From assembly GCA_934636435.1 (NCBI GenBank), contig CAKUAQ010000042.1:1-16166 (forward strand): a stretch of 16,166 bases of DNA, read 5' to 3'. A model generated the notes under the pieces. That model saw only the letters and a list, made by a program, of their open reading frames with translations. It was not told the origin of the DNA and searched no databases. Below, piece after piece: positions 1 through 6,903 of this stretch. Made by a program: the position numbers and the translations under genes. Each line of letters starts with the position of its first letter. Positions within the stretch are counted from its first letter, which is position 1. This DNA is from an uncultured Eubacteriales bacterium. Its GTDB lineage: Bacteria > Bacillota > Clostridia > Oscillospirales > Acutalibacteraceae.

Positions 1-292
1 CCGCATCAAATGCCCCTTGACATTTCCAAAAAACCTTTGGGTTAGTCGAATAAGTCTATCGAACCGGTCCGACAAAACCCGCCCGACTGCTCAAGCTCTC
101 AGCTTCCACCGATCCATGGGCCGGACATCCTCCACAGTATACCAAATTTGCGTTTCAGAGTCAAGCAAAATCTCCCTTCCCTATTGCGTGCGCTGACCAT
201 TTGCTGCAACCACTCTTGCCAAAATGCAGAGTTCCCGTTGAAATACCGATCACCGTACTCCATACCACTCCCGGTTACAGGAATTATTCCGG
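1..292. other. Upstream stretch without a supported gene
   Basis: No reading frame here carries a recognisable domain. The longest minus-strand frame (about 99-299) has a protein-like middle but no match I can name and no good ribosome binding site. The stretch looks less GC-rich than the rest of the window. It ends at the promoter starting at 293. It may be the decayed end of a neighbouring gene, but nothing visible proves that. Confidence 0.4.
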
Positions 293-321
293 TTGACAAA
301 CGGTCGATTTCGTACTACAAT
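293..321 (+). promoter_or_regulatory. Sigma-A promoter of the hydrolase-remnant/VanZ unit
   Basis: The -35 is TTGACA (293-298) and the -10 is TACAAT (316-321), separated by exactly 17 bp. The predicted start near 328 leaves a leader of about 58 nt before the ribosome binding site AGGAG at 374-378. A short imperfect dyad (TATGT at 321-325, ACATA at 334-338) sits at the predicted start and could be an operator, but it is weak. Confidence 0.75.
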
Positions 322-385
322 ATGTGTTGCATAACATAAGTTGCCGAAAAACCCGACTGATTTGAACACCGACAGGAGCATCCCT

Positions 386-511
386 TTGCACCACATTGCC
401 CTATACATCCACGGAAAAGGCGGATCAGCAGAGGAAGCTGTCTATTGTTATCGTCCCCTGTTCCCCGCCGATGAGGTGATCGGTTTTGATTACGCAGCAC
501 AAGTTGAATAG
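386..511 (+). pseudogene. Alpha/beta-hydrolase N-terminal remnant
   Basis: A 41-codon frame starts at TTG 386, seven bases after AGGAG (374-378), and stops at TAG 509-511. Its residues include ALYIHGKGGSAEEA and later DEVIGFDY. This is the first beta strand with the HGxGG oxyanion-hole motif, followed by the second strand, as in small alpha/beta hydrolases of Firmicutes. The nucleophile elbow and the Asp and His of the triad are absent, so the peptide cannot be an active hydrolase. The promoter at 293-321 and the ribosome binding site look intact, so decay affected the body of the gene and not its control region. A functional short peptide is possible but less likely. Family assignment rests on motif recognition alone. 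Confidence 0.6.
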
Positions 512-726
512 GCTGGAGCCGGGAACCGTCCTGCTCAAATGATGCGGTATCCCGCTTGTGGTTGGTCTTATTCTGCGACTGTTTCGGTTGAAGGCGATCG
601 CGTACCTTGTCTGCGGCCTTGCGGGAGGGATCTTTCTGCTCCTTTTGATCCTCCTTGTCACAGAGGCGCATCAGGACGGCGCTCCGAACGAAATCGCCGC
701 CCGAGAAAACAAGGAGGATGGACGTC
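486..726 (+). pseudogene. Single-pass membrane peptide remnant with in-frame TGA
   Basis: A frame beginning near TTG 486 reads LNRLEPGTVLLK, meets TGA at 540-542, then continues in the same frame with a hydrophobic stretch (FRLKAIAYLVCGLAGGIF, then LLLLILLV) and a charged tail ending NEIAARENKEDG. Codon choice after the TGA is like that of real genes here, mostly with G or C at the third position. The frame stays open to 944, but beyond 727 it is only a shadow of the VanZ gene. I read it as a small membrane protein with a nonsense change at 540-542 and possibly a lost stop codon. Alternatively translation restarts at GTG 558 and gives a real small membrane peptide overlapping the next gene. 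No family recognised. Confidence 0.35.
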
Positions 727-1239
727 ATGCCAAAACTGATCCCCGACTTTGCAGCGCTGGCGCTTTTGTATTTTTTGTGGCTTTACCCTCGGTGGAAGCG
801 GCGCGGCAGGCCGATGCTGGCCGTCCGCACGGCGATGTATCTGTATCTCTCCGGCGTGCTGCTGGTGACGCTCATGCCATTCCTCGTCTCGCTGCCTTTT
901 TGCTTCAACCATCCCTACACGCCCATGCACATGGTCCCCTTTGAGGACGCTCTGTACGGCCGCGGCGATTATATCCGACAGATTGTGCTGAACATCCTTA
1001 TGACAGTGCCGTTCGGAGTGCTGTACCCGCTGTGCCGCCGCGTCGACGAAAAGCGGTGCGGGCTGCTGCGTTGTCTTTTGGCGGTGATGACGCTCAGCCT
1101 GTCCATCGAACTGGTACAGCCGCTGATCCATGGCTCCCGCAGCGCGGATATCACCGACCTGATCACCAACACCGCCGGCGGTCTGGTCGGATACGGATTC
1201 TATGTGCTGCTATCCCGGCTCCGGAACCATTTCACCTGA
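727..1239 (+). CDS. VanZ-family membrane protein
   Basis: This is a 170-residue integral membrane protein with the VanZ-family (PF04892) signatures: an N-x5-PFG motif (Asn89, PFG 95-97), S-x-E-x2-Q (Ser126, Glu128, Gln131), and R-x2-D-x2-D-x3-N-x2-G (Arg138, Asp141, Asp144, Asn148, Gly151). Hydrophobic segments lie near 5-20, 32-58, 85-104, 112-132 and 146-163. VanZ itself gives low-level teicoplanin resistance, but most family members have no known role, so resistance should not be assumed. ATG 727 was chosen because AGGAGG (712-717) lies nine bases upstream; the in-frame ATG at 718 directly abuts it. It is the only apparently intact gene of the unit started at 293-321 and is followed by a terminator. 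Confidence 0.88.
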   Translation: MPKLIPDFAALALLYFLWLYPRWKRRGRPMLAVRTAMYLYLSGVLLVTLMPFLVSLPFCFNHPYTPMHMVPFEDALYGRGDYIRQIVLNILMTVPFGVLYPLCRRVDEKRCGLLRCLLAVMTLSLSIELVQPLIHGSRSADITDLITNTAGGLVGYGFYVLLSRLRNHFT

Positions 1240-1588
1240 CGCGGGCTTCGTCCCGTCGCTGTTCGATATCCTACCCCGGCCGCAGCATCGCGGAGATTGC
1301 GGCGGCTTTTACGACGGCATACCGGCAAGCCCCCCCGGAGAGGCGTTCCCCGATATGCGGCCCGGCGTTTCCAGCCGCTTTTCTGCCGCCGGGTCGACTC
1401 GTTGGGATGGCCGCTTGGGCGTCCCGTCCCCGTAACAGGTTCTCTGACGGATCACCGGGTCTTTCCGGCTTGATGCCGGGTTTTCAGTCAACCGAAAGCC
1501 GCCCTTCGGACAGAAAGCTCTGTCCGAAGGGCGGCTTCTGCTTTTTCGGTCGGCGTGCGGATGCGCCGGGGGCGTCCGGCATTTTTCG
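1240..1588. other. Convergent intergenic region with two hairpins
   Basis: There is no gene between the VanZ stop and the end of the minus-strand redox operon. A small hairpin (CCGGC 1465-1469, GCCGG 1475-1479, followed by GTTTTC) precedes the main terminator at 1496-1546. The rest is GC-rich and shows no recognisable coding signal. Confidence 0.6.
1496..1546 (+). terminator. Rho-independent terminator after VanZ
   Basis: A perfect 19-bp stem (1496-1514 with 1519-1537) closes a 4-nt loop and is followed, after a short CTGC spacer, by TTTTT at 1542-1546. On the minus strand the flank lacks a clear T tract, so the hairpin is oriented for the plus strand, though such a long stem may also slow transcription arriving from the convergent operon. 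Confidence 0.8.
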
Positions 1589-2590
1589 CTATGCCATAGT
1601 CTCCAGCATTTTCTCCGTCACCTCATAGCGGGTAGGCGCGCCGTGCAGCAGCGCGGCAAATTCCTCCACCATGTACGCTGCCATGCGCTGCACCTCTCGG
1701 CCGCAGCTGCCGGCGATGTGCGGGGTCAGCACACAGTTCTCCAGCGTGTAGAAAGGACTGTCAGCCGCCGGCGGCTCCGGCCAGGTCACGTCCAGCACCG
1801 CCGTCACATCCGGGCGTTCCCGCAGCAGACGGCACAGATCGTCCTCCACCACCTGCGCTCCCCGACCGGTATTGAGAAACGTAGCATAGGGCAGCAGGAG
1901 GGAAAACAGCCGATAATCCAGTATTCCCGCAGTCTGCGCATTATTGGCCAGATGGTTGCTGACCACATTGCAGGTGGCGAACAGCGTCTCCAGAGACACC
2001 CGCCGCACCCCCAGCGCCCCGGCCGTCTCCTCCGGCAAAAACGGGTCGAACACCAGCACCTCCAGCGCGTGGCTCTTCAGCCGCTCAATCACCTGTCTGC
2101 CGATCATGCCCGCTCCGATGATGCCGACAGTGGCATCATAATTCCCCGGGTACTGCTGAAAGGCGCGGATGGCCTCGGCCCGCTGTCCGCGGCTGTTCAA
2201 CCGGGAGGACAGGAAGAACCCTTTGTTGGCGAGGACAATCTGCGCCGCCGTATATTCCGCCACCGGCACGGCATTCGCCGCCCAGGCGCTGAATACCCGC
2301 ACCCCGTTTTCCAGAAAAGGCCGGGCAAAGCTCTGCACCGACCCTGCGGCATAAAACACCGCCCGGAGCGCCGGAAGATACCGGCGGATCTCTTCCCCGA
2401 TCAGCGCCGGCATCCCCCAAGTGGAGAAAATGTATTCCGCATCCCGCAGATCCCGCGCGCCGGAAACCAGCATTTCCCGGGTACATATGTCTCCGTCCAA
2501 CCCGGTCAGCTCCTGTAACTGCCGCACGGCATTTGCGGAGAAAACCGCCCGCAGCTGCTCCGGCGTATCGCATAAAAATGCAGCTTTCAT
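1589..2590 (-). CDS. D-2-hydroxyacid dehydrogenase family protein
   Basis: A 333-residue member of the D-isomer specific 2-hydroxyacid dehydrogenases, which interconvert 2-keto and D-2-hydroxy acids with NAD(H). The Rossmann fold shows GxGxxG at 159-164 (IIGAGMIG), with Asp182 at the end of the second strand favouring NAD. The catalytic set is visible: Arg243 in NTGRG, Glu272 in WPEPP and His291 in TPHIAGS. Length fits the family. ATG 2590 was chosen because GGAGGG (2602-2597) is six bases upstream; another ATG at 2596 abuts that site. The frame is open further upstream, but that part overlaps the preceding gene. It is the last gene of the redox operon, 19 nt after the TIM-barrel gene. The substrate is unknown; the context suggests a keto acid made by the pathway. 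Confidence 0.92.
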   Translation of the reverse strand: MKAAFLCDTPEQLRAVFSANAVRQLQELTGLDGDICTREMLVSGARDLRDAEYIFSTWGMPALIGEEIRRYLPALRAVFYAAGSVQSFARPFLENGVRVFSAWAANAVPVAEYTAAQIVLANKGFFLSSRLNSRGQRAEAIRAFQQYPGNYDATVGIIGAGMIGRQVIERLKSHALEVLVFDPFLPEETAGALGVRRVSLETLFATCNVVSNHLANNAQTAGILDYRLFSLLLPYATFLNTGRGAQVVEDDLCRLLRERPDVTAVLDVTWPEPPAADSPFYTLENCVLTPHIAGSCGREVQRMAAYMVEEFAALLHGAPTRYEVTEKMLETMA

Positions 2591-2609
2591 ATTCATCCCT
2601 CCATGACGT

Positions 2610-3362
2610 TCACTCCGTTTTTTCGGCGATCTCCCGCAGTGTGCGGGTCTCCCGCTCCAGCGTTTCGAGCCGGTCATCCGGCATAAATTCCAGCAACAGC
2701 GGGATCCCCGCCGGGAAGCAGCGCAGATACGCCTGCCAGTCGGCCGCGCCCTCTGCCAGCGGGAACCGCTCATCCCCCACCCAGTGGAACACATGGAGGA
2801 TCTCGGTGTACGGAGCGATATACGCCGCATAGCGCCGGTTTTCCTCCGCCGTCCGGTACTGATTCGGCTGCCAATACATCCGGAAATGCCCGGAATCCAC
2901 CGCCTGCATCAGCGCCGCCGCTCCCTCCGGACAGTCGGTGACGGTATGATTATGGCATTCCATGCAGACGGTCACGCCGTTCTCCTCCGCCAACGCCGCA
3001 ATCACCCGGCAATCGGCAAGCAGCGCCGCCAGCTCGTCGGCGCTATACCGGGCATAGCCCTTTGTCCCGCACCACAGCCGGAGAATATGCGTACCCAGCA
3101 GCCGAGCCGCCCGGATATAGGGCACCAGCTCCAGCGGCCGGTTGTCTCCGATGCGGAAATAGGTGCCGTAGGACGAAACGGTGATCCCGTTTCTGCGGCA
3201 CAGGGCGGCCAACTCCCGCAGCCGCCCCTCGTCGGCGACGGGGGCGTGGACGTCGCTGCCCCATTCGATATGGGTCAGCCCGCAGCGCGTCATGGCCGCC
3301 ACAAGCTCCTCGGGGCTTTTCTCCCGGAAACTGATGGACACCAGTCCGTATGGATGTTTCAT
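2610..3362 (-). CDS. Sugar phosphate isomerase/epimerase-like TIM-barrel protein
   Basis: A 250-residue protein of the xylose-isomerase-like TIM-barrel superfamily (AP endonuclease 2 fold), which includes sugar and sugar-acid isomerases, epimerases and dehydratases. Likely metal ligands or catalytic residues at strand ends are Glu135 (CMECHNH), His190/His193 (HVFHW) and Glu225 (LLLEF); MYWQPNQ at 162-168 takes the place often holding an Asp ligand. GAGGAG (3376-3371) lies eight bases before ATG 3362 and only two before ATG 3368, so I chose 3362; 3368 would add two residues. The gene starts 16 nt after the broken FAD oxidoreductase and belongs to the same operon. The reaction cannot be told from sequence; an isomerisation or C-C/C-O rearrangement of a polyhydroxy substrate is plausible. 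Confidence 0.88.
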   Translation of the reverse strand: MKHPYGLVSISFREKSPEELVAAMTRCGLTHIEWGSDVHAPVADEGRLRELAALCRRNGITVSSYGTYFRIGDNRPLELVPYIRAARLLGTHILRLWCGTKGYARYSADELAALLADCRVIAALAEENGVTVCMECHNHTVTDCPEGAAALMQAVDSGHFRMYWQPNQYRTAEENRRYAAYIAPYTEILHVFHWVGDERFPLAEGAADWQAYLRCFPAGIPLLLEFMPDDRLETLERETRTLREIAEKTE

Positions 3363-3378
3363 AGCCATATCTCCTCAT

Positions 3379-4451
3379 CTAATAGATATTCCTGTTCTCC
3401 CGGTATTGCCGCCACACATTCTCGAAGAATCCGTCATCCTGCGGGAGCGGCCGCACAGCCCGCCAGCGGGTTTGCACAGCCCCGTCCGCGCGGAATACCT
3501 CCTGCACCTGAGCGCCGGTCGCGCCACTCTCCGGTTTCATGCGGAACAGCTCTTCCAGCCCCTCCCGCAGCTCGCCCTGTGCGTCGCCGTACAGCGCCGA
3601 GCCACGAGTGCCGTCGGCATGAACGGCAAAATCCAGCATGGCAGTCAAAACCACCTCCTGAATTTGTATACTATCCTTCAATTTATACGATTTGTATAGA
3701 TCTCCGGGTGAACTGACCCCCACCGTTCTGTCAAACTCGGCCAGCTCCGCCCGTGCCGCCCCGCGGGCGGCCTCCATAGCCTCCGGCTGACGGATCGCCC
3801 CGCCGGCATCGCTCATGCGCCGCCGGACGGCCGCCGTCCGGGCATCGACCGTATCAGCGTTCCCCAGCATTGCACGACAGAAATCCGTATGTCTGGCCAG
3901 TGCCGACGCGACAACCTCGGCAAAGGCGGTCGCATCCGTCTCCCGTGCGTCGCCATAGGAAATATACTGCGCCGCCCGCAAAGAGCCCACCTGCCCGGCG
4001 TTCAGCGCGCTGCCGCCCGTTTTTGCAGGGCCTCGGTCATAAAGCGGGAGGTCAGCGGTCCGGCGGAGGCAGCGCGGGCAAAGGGATCGTGGTCGGTCTT
4101 ATAGCCCACATATTCCCCGTAGCGATTCACCGGAAATTCCACTCCCAGCTCCGCCAGATTCAAAAAGCACCGAGCCGAGAGCGCCGCCTCGCACAGGGCA
4201 TTGTCCCCATCCACGCTGCCGCAGGAAAAGAGATCCCGCGCCATCTGCGCCACACTGTCCGGGCTGTCGCCGCCCAGCCCCAGCTTATAATAGGTCTGTT
4301 TATCGCTGCCGGTGTTGCGGGAGGTGCCGCAATCGATCCCCTCCGTGACGATGGCCACGCTCCGGCGGCCCCATTGCCGTACCCGATTGGCGGCGTTATA
4401 TCCCGCCGCCCCCGTGCCCACCACCAGCACATCGTAATGTCTGTATTCCAT
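3379..4451 (-). pseudogene. FAD-dependent oxidoreductase (fumarate-reductase-like), internal deletion
   Basis: The N-terminal part (ATG 4451 to TGA 4004-4002, 149 residues) has a dinucleotide-binding motif VVGTGAAG (11-17) and the GTSRNTGSDKQ region typical of the FAD_binding_2 / fumarate reductase flavoprotein family. The C-terminal part lies in another frame and runs from about 4017 (GGSALNAGQVGSL, the conserved FAD-binding segment near the end of this fold) through a helical tail to TAG 3381-3379. The middle of the enzyme, with most of the substrate domain, is missing; about 250-300 residues by family comparison, which is my estimate. The join at 4005-4018 is out of frame, so no fusion protein is made. 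The start shares a base with the SDR stop (TGATG) and has GGAGG five bases upstream. An assembly collapse could give the same picture. Confidence 0.85.
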
Positions 4452-5188
4452 CACAGCCTCCGGATATGAAAACCGCCGTCCACATCCACCGACTGGCCGG
4501 TCACATAGGGCAGCGCACCACTGCACAGCACCCAGACCGCCGCCGCGATATCCTCCGGCTTTCCCCGGCGTTTAACGGGCAGCAGACCCCCGTCGATCAG
4601 CGCGTCGTATTTGCCCTTGACGGTGGCGGTCATGCCGGTCTGAATGATGCCGGGGCGCACCTCGTTGACCGGAATGCCGTATTCCGCCAATCGGTCGGCA
4701 AACAGCGTGGTGATCATGGACACCCCGGCCTTGGAGATGCAATATTCCCCTCGGTTGGTGGAGCTGGTATAGGCGGACATGGAGGAAATATTGACGATGG
4801 CGCCCTTCTGTTCCCCCTCGTTGCGGAGCATGGCATTGGCCACCGCCTGGGTGAGGAACAAGGTGCCCTTTGTGTTGATATCCATAACGAAATCGTAGCT
4901 CTCCTCCGTCATGGTCAGCAGATCCGCCCGCACCCGGGGCGCTACCCCCGCCACATTCACCAGTACATCCACACGGCCATACCGCTCCTCAGCGGCGTGC
5001 ACAAACGCCTGCCGGTCCTCCGCCCGGCTCAGGTCCCCCTGAAAATACGTGAAATCCCCGTCGATGTCCGCGGGCATTTTCGGCGCAATGTCCATGCCCA
5101 AAACGGTCATGCCCTCGGCGCACAGCTTCTGTGCCGTGGCAAACCCGATACCGCCGGCGGCCCCGGTAACCAACGCGATCCTGTTCAT
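4451..5188 (-). CDS. SDR family NAD-dependent oxidoreductase
   Basis: A 245-residue classical short-chain dehydrogenase/reductase of the FabG-like type. TGAAGGIG (8-15) is the cofactor loop, Asp33 at the end of the second strand points to NAD(H), and NVAG (78-81), Asn105, Ser136, Tyr149 and Lys153 complete the catalytic tetrad in the usual spacing (YCISK). Such enzymes oxidise or reduce a secondary alcohol or ketone. GGGAGG lies seven bases before ATG 5188, and the stop of the flavin oxidoreductase gene is one base upstream. Its own stop overlaps the next start as TGATG, so the three genes are probably translationally coupled. With the flavin enzymes around it, it probably handles the same carbon skeleton. 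Substrate unknown. Confidence 0.93.
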   Translation of the reverse strand: MNRIALVTGAAGGIGFATAQKLCAEGMTVLGMDIAPKMPADIDGDFTYFQGDLSRAEDRQAFVHAAEERYGRVDVLVNVAGVAPRVRADLLTMTEESYDFVMDINTKGTLFLTQAVANAMLRNEGEQKGAIVNISSMSAYTSSTNRGEYCISKAGVSMITTLFADRLAEYGIPVNEVRPGIIQTGMTATVKGKYDALIDGGLLPVKRRGKPEDIAAAVWVLCSGALPYVTGQSVDVDGGFHIRRL

Positions 5189-5189
5189 A

Positions 5190-6509
5190 TCATTTCCTCC
5201 CGCAATACTGTTGATAGATGGGCAGATAGGTCTCCGTATCCCGGATCACACAGCCCGGCGTGCCGCCCGCCCGCATAATCTCGATGCATTTGGAGCAGGC
5301 GATGCAGCAGCGGGCCTTATCCATGCCGCCGTGCCGCAGAATATCCCGGGCAAAATCCGGATAGGCAAACACCGTGCGCCCGAATCCGGCCAGATCAAAC
5401 CCGCCCCCGTCAATAAATCCGGCGGCCACCGACGGCGCAGCCACGCCGAGAAAGGACAGCGCCGAGCAGATCAGCCGCATATCCGGCACAGCCTCCTTGA
5501 GCCGCCGGGTTCCCTGAAGCATCCGGGCCGTTCCCGCCAGCGGGTGCTCCGGCGGCTCATAGCCGCCCCGGGCAAAGGGACGGTTGACATGGGGATTGAA
5601 ATACGGGTTCCCCATGGTGATATTCAGCAGCCGCACCCCCTGGGCATACAACTCACGGATGAGCCATGCCGGCTCGGTGGGGTCGAAATCCAGCGAGCCG
5701 TCCCGGACCACACCGAAGCCATAGGGGTACGGGAACCCATCGTACACATTCAGCCGGGAGGACACCAGAAAATCGCCGCCGGTGACCTCCATAGCGCCCC
5801 GTATGCTCTCCCGCAGCAGGCGGGTGCGGTTCTCCAGACTGCCGCCGTAGCGGCCCGGCCGCTGATAGGCGGACAGCAGCTCGCTGTTCAGATACCGGTG
5901 ACAGCATTTGATGTCCACCCCGTCGAAGCCGGCCTTCTGCGCCAGGGCCGCCCCGTGCACCAGCGCCTCCTGCACCCGGTCGAGATACGCATCCGTCACG
6001 ATCCGCTCCGGCGGAATGGGGCGATCCTTCTCAAAGATCGGGTTGTTATAGGCGATCCGCGGCTCCGGTATGCCGTGAGGCTTGCTGTACCGCCCGGAAT
6101 GGGTATCCTGCATAATGATGAGGGGGACATAGCCATTCTCCCGCAGCGCCGTTTCCCGGATGGCGTCCACCTGCGCCCGGAAGCTGTCCAGCGTCTGTTC
6201 GTTCAGATACAGCTGGCGGGGATTCGCCCGGCCCTCCTCCATAGCGGCGGTGGCCTCAAACCAGATCAGCCCCGCTCCGCCCCGGGCAAGCCGGTCATAC
6301 CGCCGCCGGGTCAGCGCGCCGGGACGGCCGTCCGGCGTGCCGTCGCAGCCCTCCATCGCCTGGCAGACCAGTCGGTTGGGGAGAATCTTGCCGCCGACGG
6401 TCAGCGGCTGTGCCAGCACCGATATGTCCTCGGAAAACGGCAGCTCCGTGTGCAGAGCGGCATTATCCCGCTGAAAGCTCTCGGCCGTCAAATATACGCC
6501 ATACGCCAT
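5190..6509 (-). CDS. NADH:flavin oxidoreductase (OYE/2,4-dienoyl-CoA reductase type)
   Basis: A 439-residue old yellow enzyme-type flavoprotein that would reduce activated C=C bonds using FMN. Visible motifs: NRLVCQAMEG (45-54), QDTHSGR (134-140), DGVDIKCCHRYL (196-207), RYGGSLENR (220-228). Cys402, 405, 408 and 420 (CxxCxxC-x11-C) resemble the [4Fe-4S] site of 2,4-dienoyl-CoA reductase, BaiCD and BaiH. Those enzymes carry a further C-terminal FAD/NAD domain that is absent here; the protein ends about 19 residues after the last cysteine. Electrons may therefore come from a partner protein. Lys201 replaces a His often seen before the conserved His204. ATG 6509 is preferred over GTG 6515 because GGAGAGG is a few bases upstream. 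First gene of the redox operon. Confidence 0.93.
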   Translation of the reverse strand: MAYGVYLTAESFQRDNAALHTELPFSEDISVLAQPLTVGGKILPNRLVCQAMEGCDGTPDGRPGALTRRRYDRLARGGAGLIWFEATAAMEEGRANPRQLYLNEQTLDSFRAQVDAIRETALRENGYVPLIIMQDTHSGRYSKPHGIPEPRIAYNNPIFEKDRPIPPERIVTDAYLDRVQEALVHGAALAQKAGFDGVDIKCCHRYLNSELLSAYQRPGRYGGSLENRTRLLRESIRGAMEVTGGDFLVSSRLNVYDGFPYPYGFGVVRDGSLDFDPTEPAWLIRELYAQGVRLLNITMGNPYFNPHVNRPFARGGYEPPEHPLAGTARMLQGTRRLKEAVPDMRLICSALSFLGVAAPSVAAGFIDGGGFDLAGFGRTVFAYPDFARDILRHGGMDKARCCIACSKCIEIMRAGGTPGCVIRDTETYLPIYQQYCGRK

Positions 6510-6844
6510 ATGCACCTCTCCTTTTCTGCCCTCATGGTATCATATCGCCGGCATCTCCGCTTTATTATAGCTGCTATCCATTATGTAAATCCTGCTTTTT
6601 CGTTCTTCGTGGGCGTTGAGGATACGCGCCATGTACCGTCGAATCCTGTCCGTTCCATCGTCGGCACCACCGTCCGCCAGACCTTTGCGGAGACTGCTCG
6701 CCGCACCTTCTTCAGGCGGGATCGGAGCCGCCGTCCGGCGCGAGCACGGCGGCCGGATGAGCGGCCGGAGCGCACACAGCCGCAACCGTGTACGGACGCA
6801 ACCAAACATACCATGATTCAGCAAAGGAGGTTCTTTGCAGTTGA
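6510..6844. other. Divergent intergenic region
   Basis: This stretch separates the minus-strand redox operon from the plus-strand ABC operon. It holds a probable minus-strand -10 (6564-6569), a GC-rich block (about 6640-6790) with no coding signal, and an AAAGGAGG at 6823-6830 that is not followed by a supported gene. The dyad at 6834-6851 begins at its right edge. Confidence 0.55.
6564..6577 (-). promoter_or_regulatory. Possible promoter -10 and dyad for the redox operon
   Basis: On the minus strand a consensus TATAAT (6569-6564) lies about 55 bp upstream of the first operon gene. The -35 region is poor (TTTACA is present but only 14 bp away), which would fit an activator-dependent promoter. 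A perfect 11-bp dyad ATAGC-T-GCTAT (6567-6577) overlaps the -10 and could be an operator half of a larger site. Confidence 0.4.
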
Positions 6845-6851
6845 TTGCAAA
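6834..6851. promoter_or_regulatory. Inverted repeat TTTGCA-N6-TGCAAA (candidate operator)
   Basis: A perfect 6-6-6 dyad, TTTGCA (6834-6839), GTTGAT, TGCAAA (6846-6851), covers the -35 of the ABC operon promoter. A regulator bound there would block RNA polymerase. The XRE-AbrB protein encoded at the end of the operon is an obvious candidate ligand, but this is inference. Confidence 0.45.
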
Positions 6852-6873
6852 CCGGTCTGGGATGTGCTACAAT
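6845..6873 (+). promoter_or_regulatory. Sigma-A promoter of the ABC operon
   Basis: The -35 TTGCAA (6845-6850) and the -10 TACAAT (6868-6873) are separated by 17 bp, with an extended TGC just before the -10. Transcription would start near 6880, 24 bases before the ATPase start codon. Confidence 0.7.
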
Positions 6874-6903
6874 GGCGGTAACGATCGAATATCGGAGGCG
6901 GCT

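Noticed and set aside
99..299. Minus-strand 66-codon frame with a partly protein-like sequence
   Set aside because: No family, no ribosome binding site, and its proposed start overlaps the plus-strand promoter; kept only as an unassigned stretch.
727..1239. Glycopeptide resistance locus because of VanZ
   Set aside because: No vanHAX or vanRS genes are present; VanZ-family proteins are widespread without a resistance role. The D-hydroxyacid dehydrogenase at 1589-2590 is convergent and sits in a different operon, so it is not a VanH partner.
2591..2830. Longer start for the hydroxyacid dehydrogenase (frame open to 2830)
   Set aside because: The extension overlaps the TIM-barrel gene, has no matching family sequence, and ATG 2590 has a well placed GGAGGG.
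5049..6881. A 610-codon open frame on the plus strand
   Set aside because: It lies antisense to the flavin oxidoreductase and SDR genes, its translation is rich in Arg, Pro, Gln and His with no domain, and it is explained by high third-position GC on the opposite strand.
6835..6903. N-terminal extension of the ABC ATPase from TTG 6835, preceded by AAAGGAGG
   Set aside because: The -10 element at 6868-6873 lies inside the extension and the ATPase domain begins at ATG 6904 with its own ribosome binding site.
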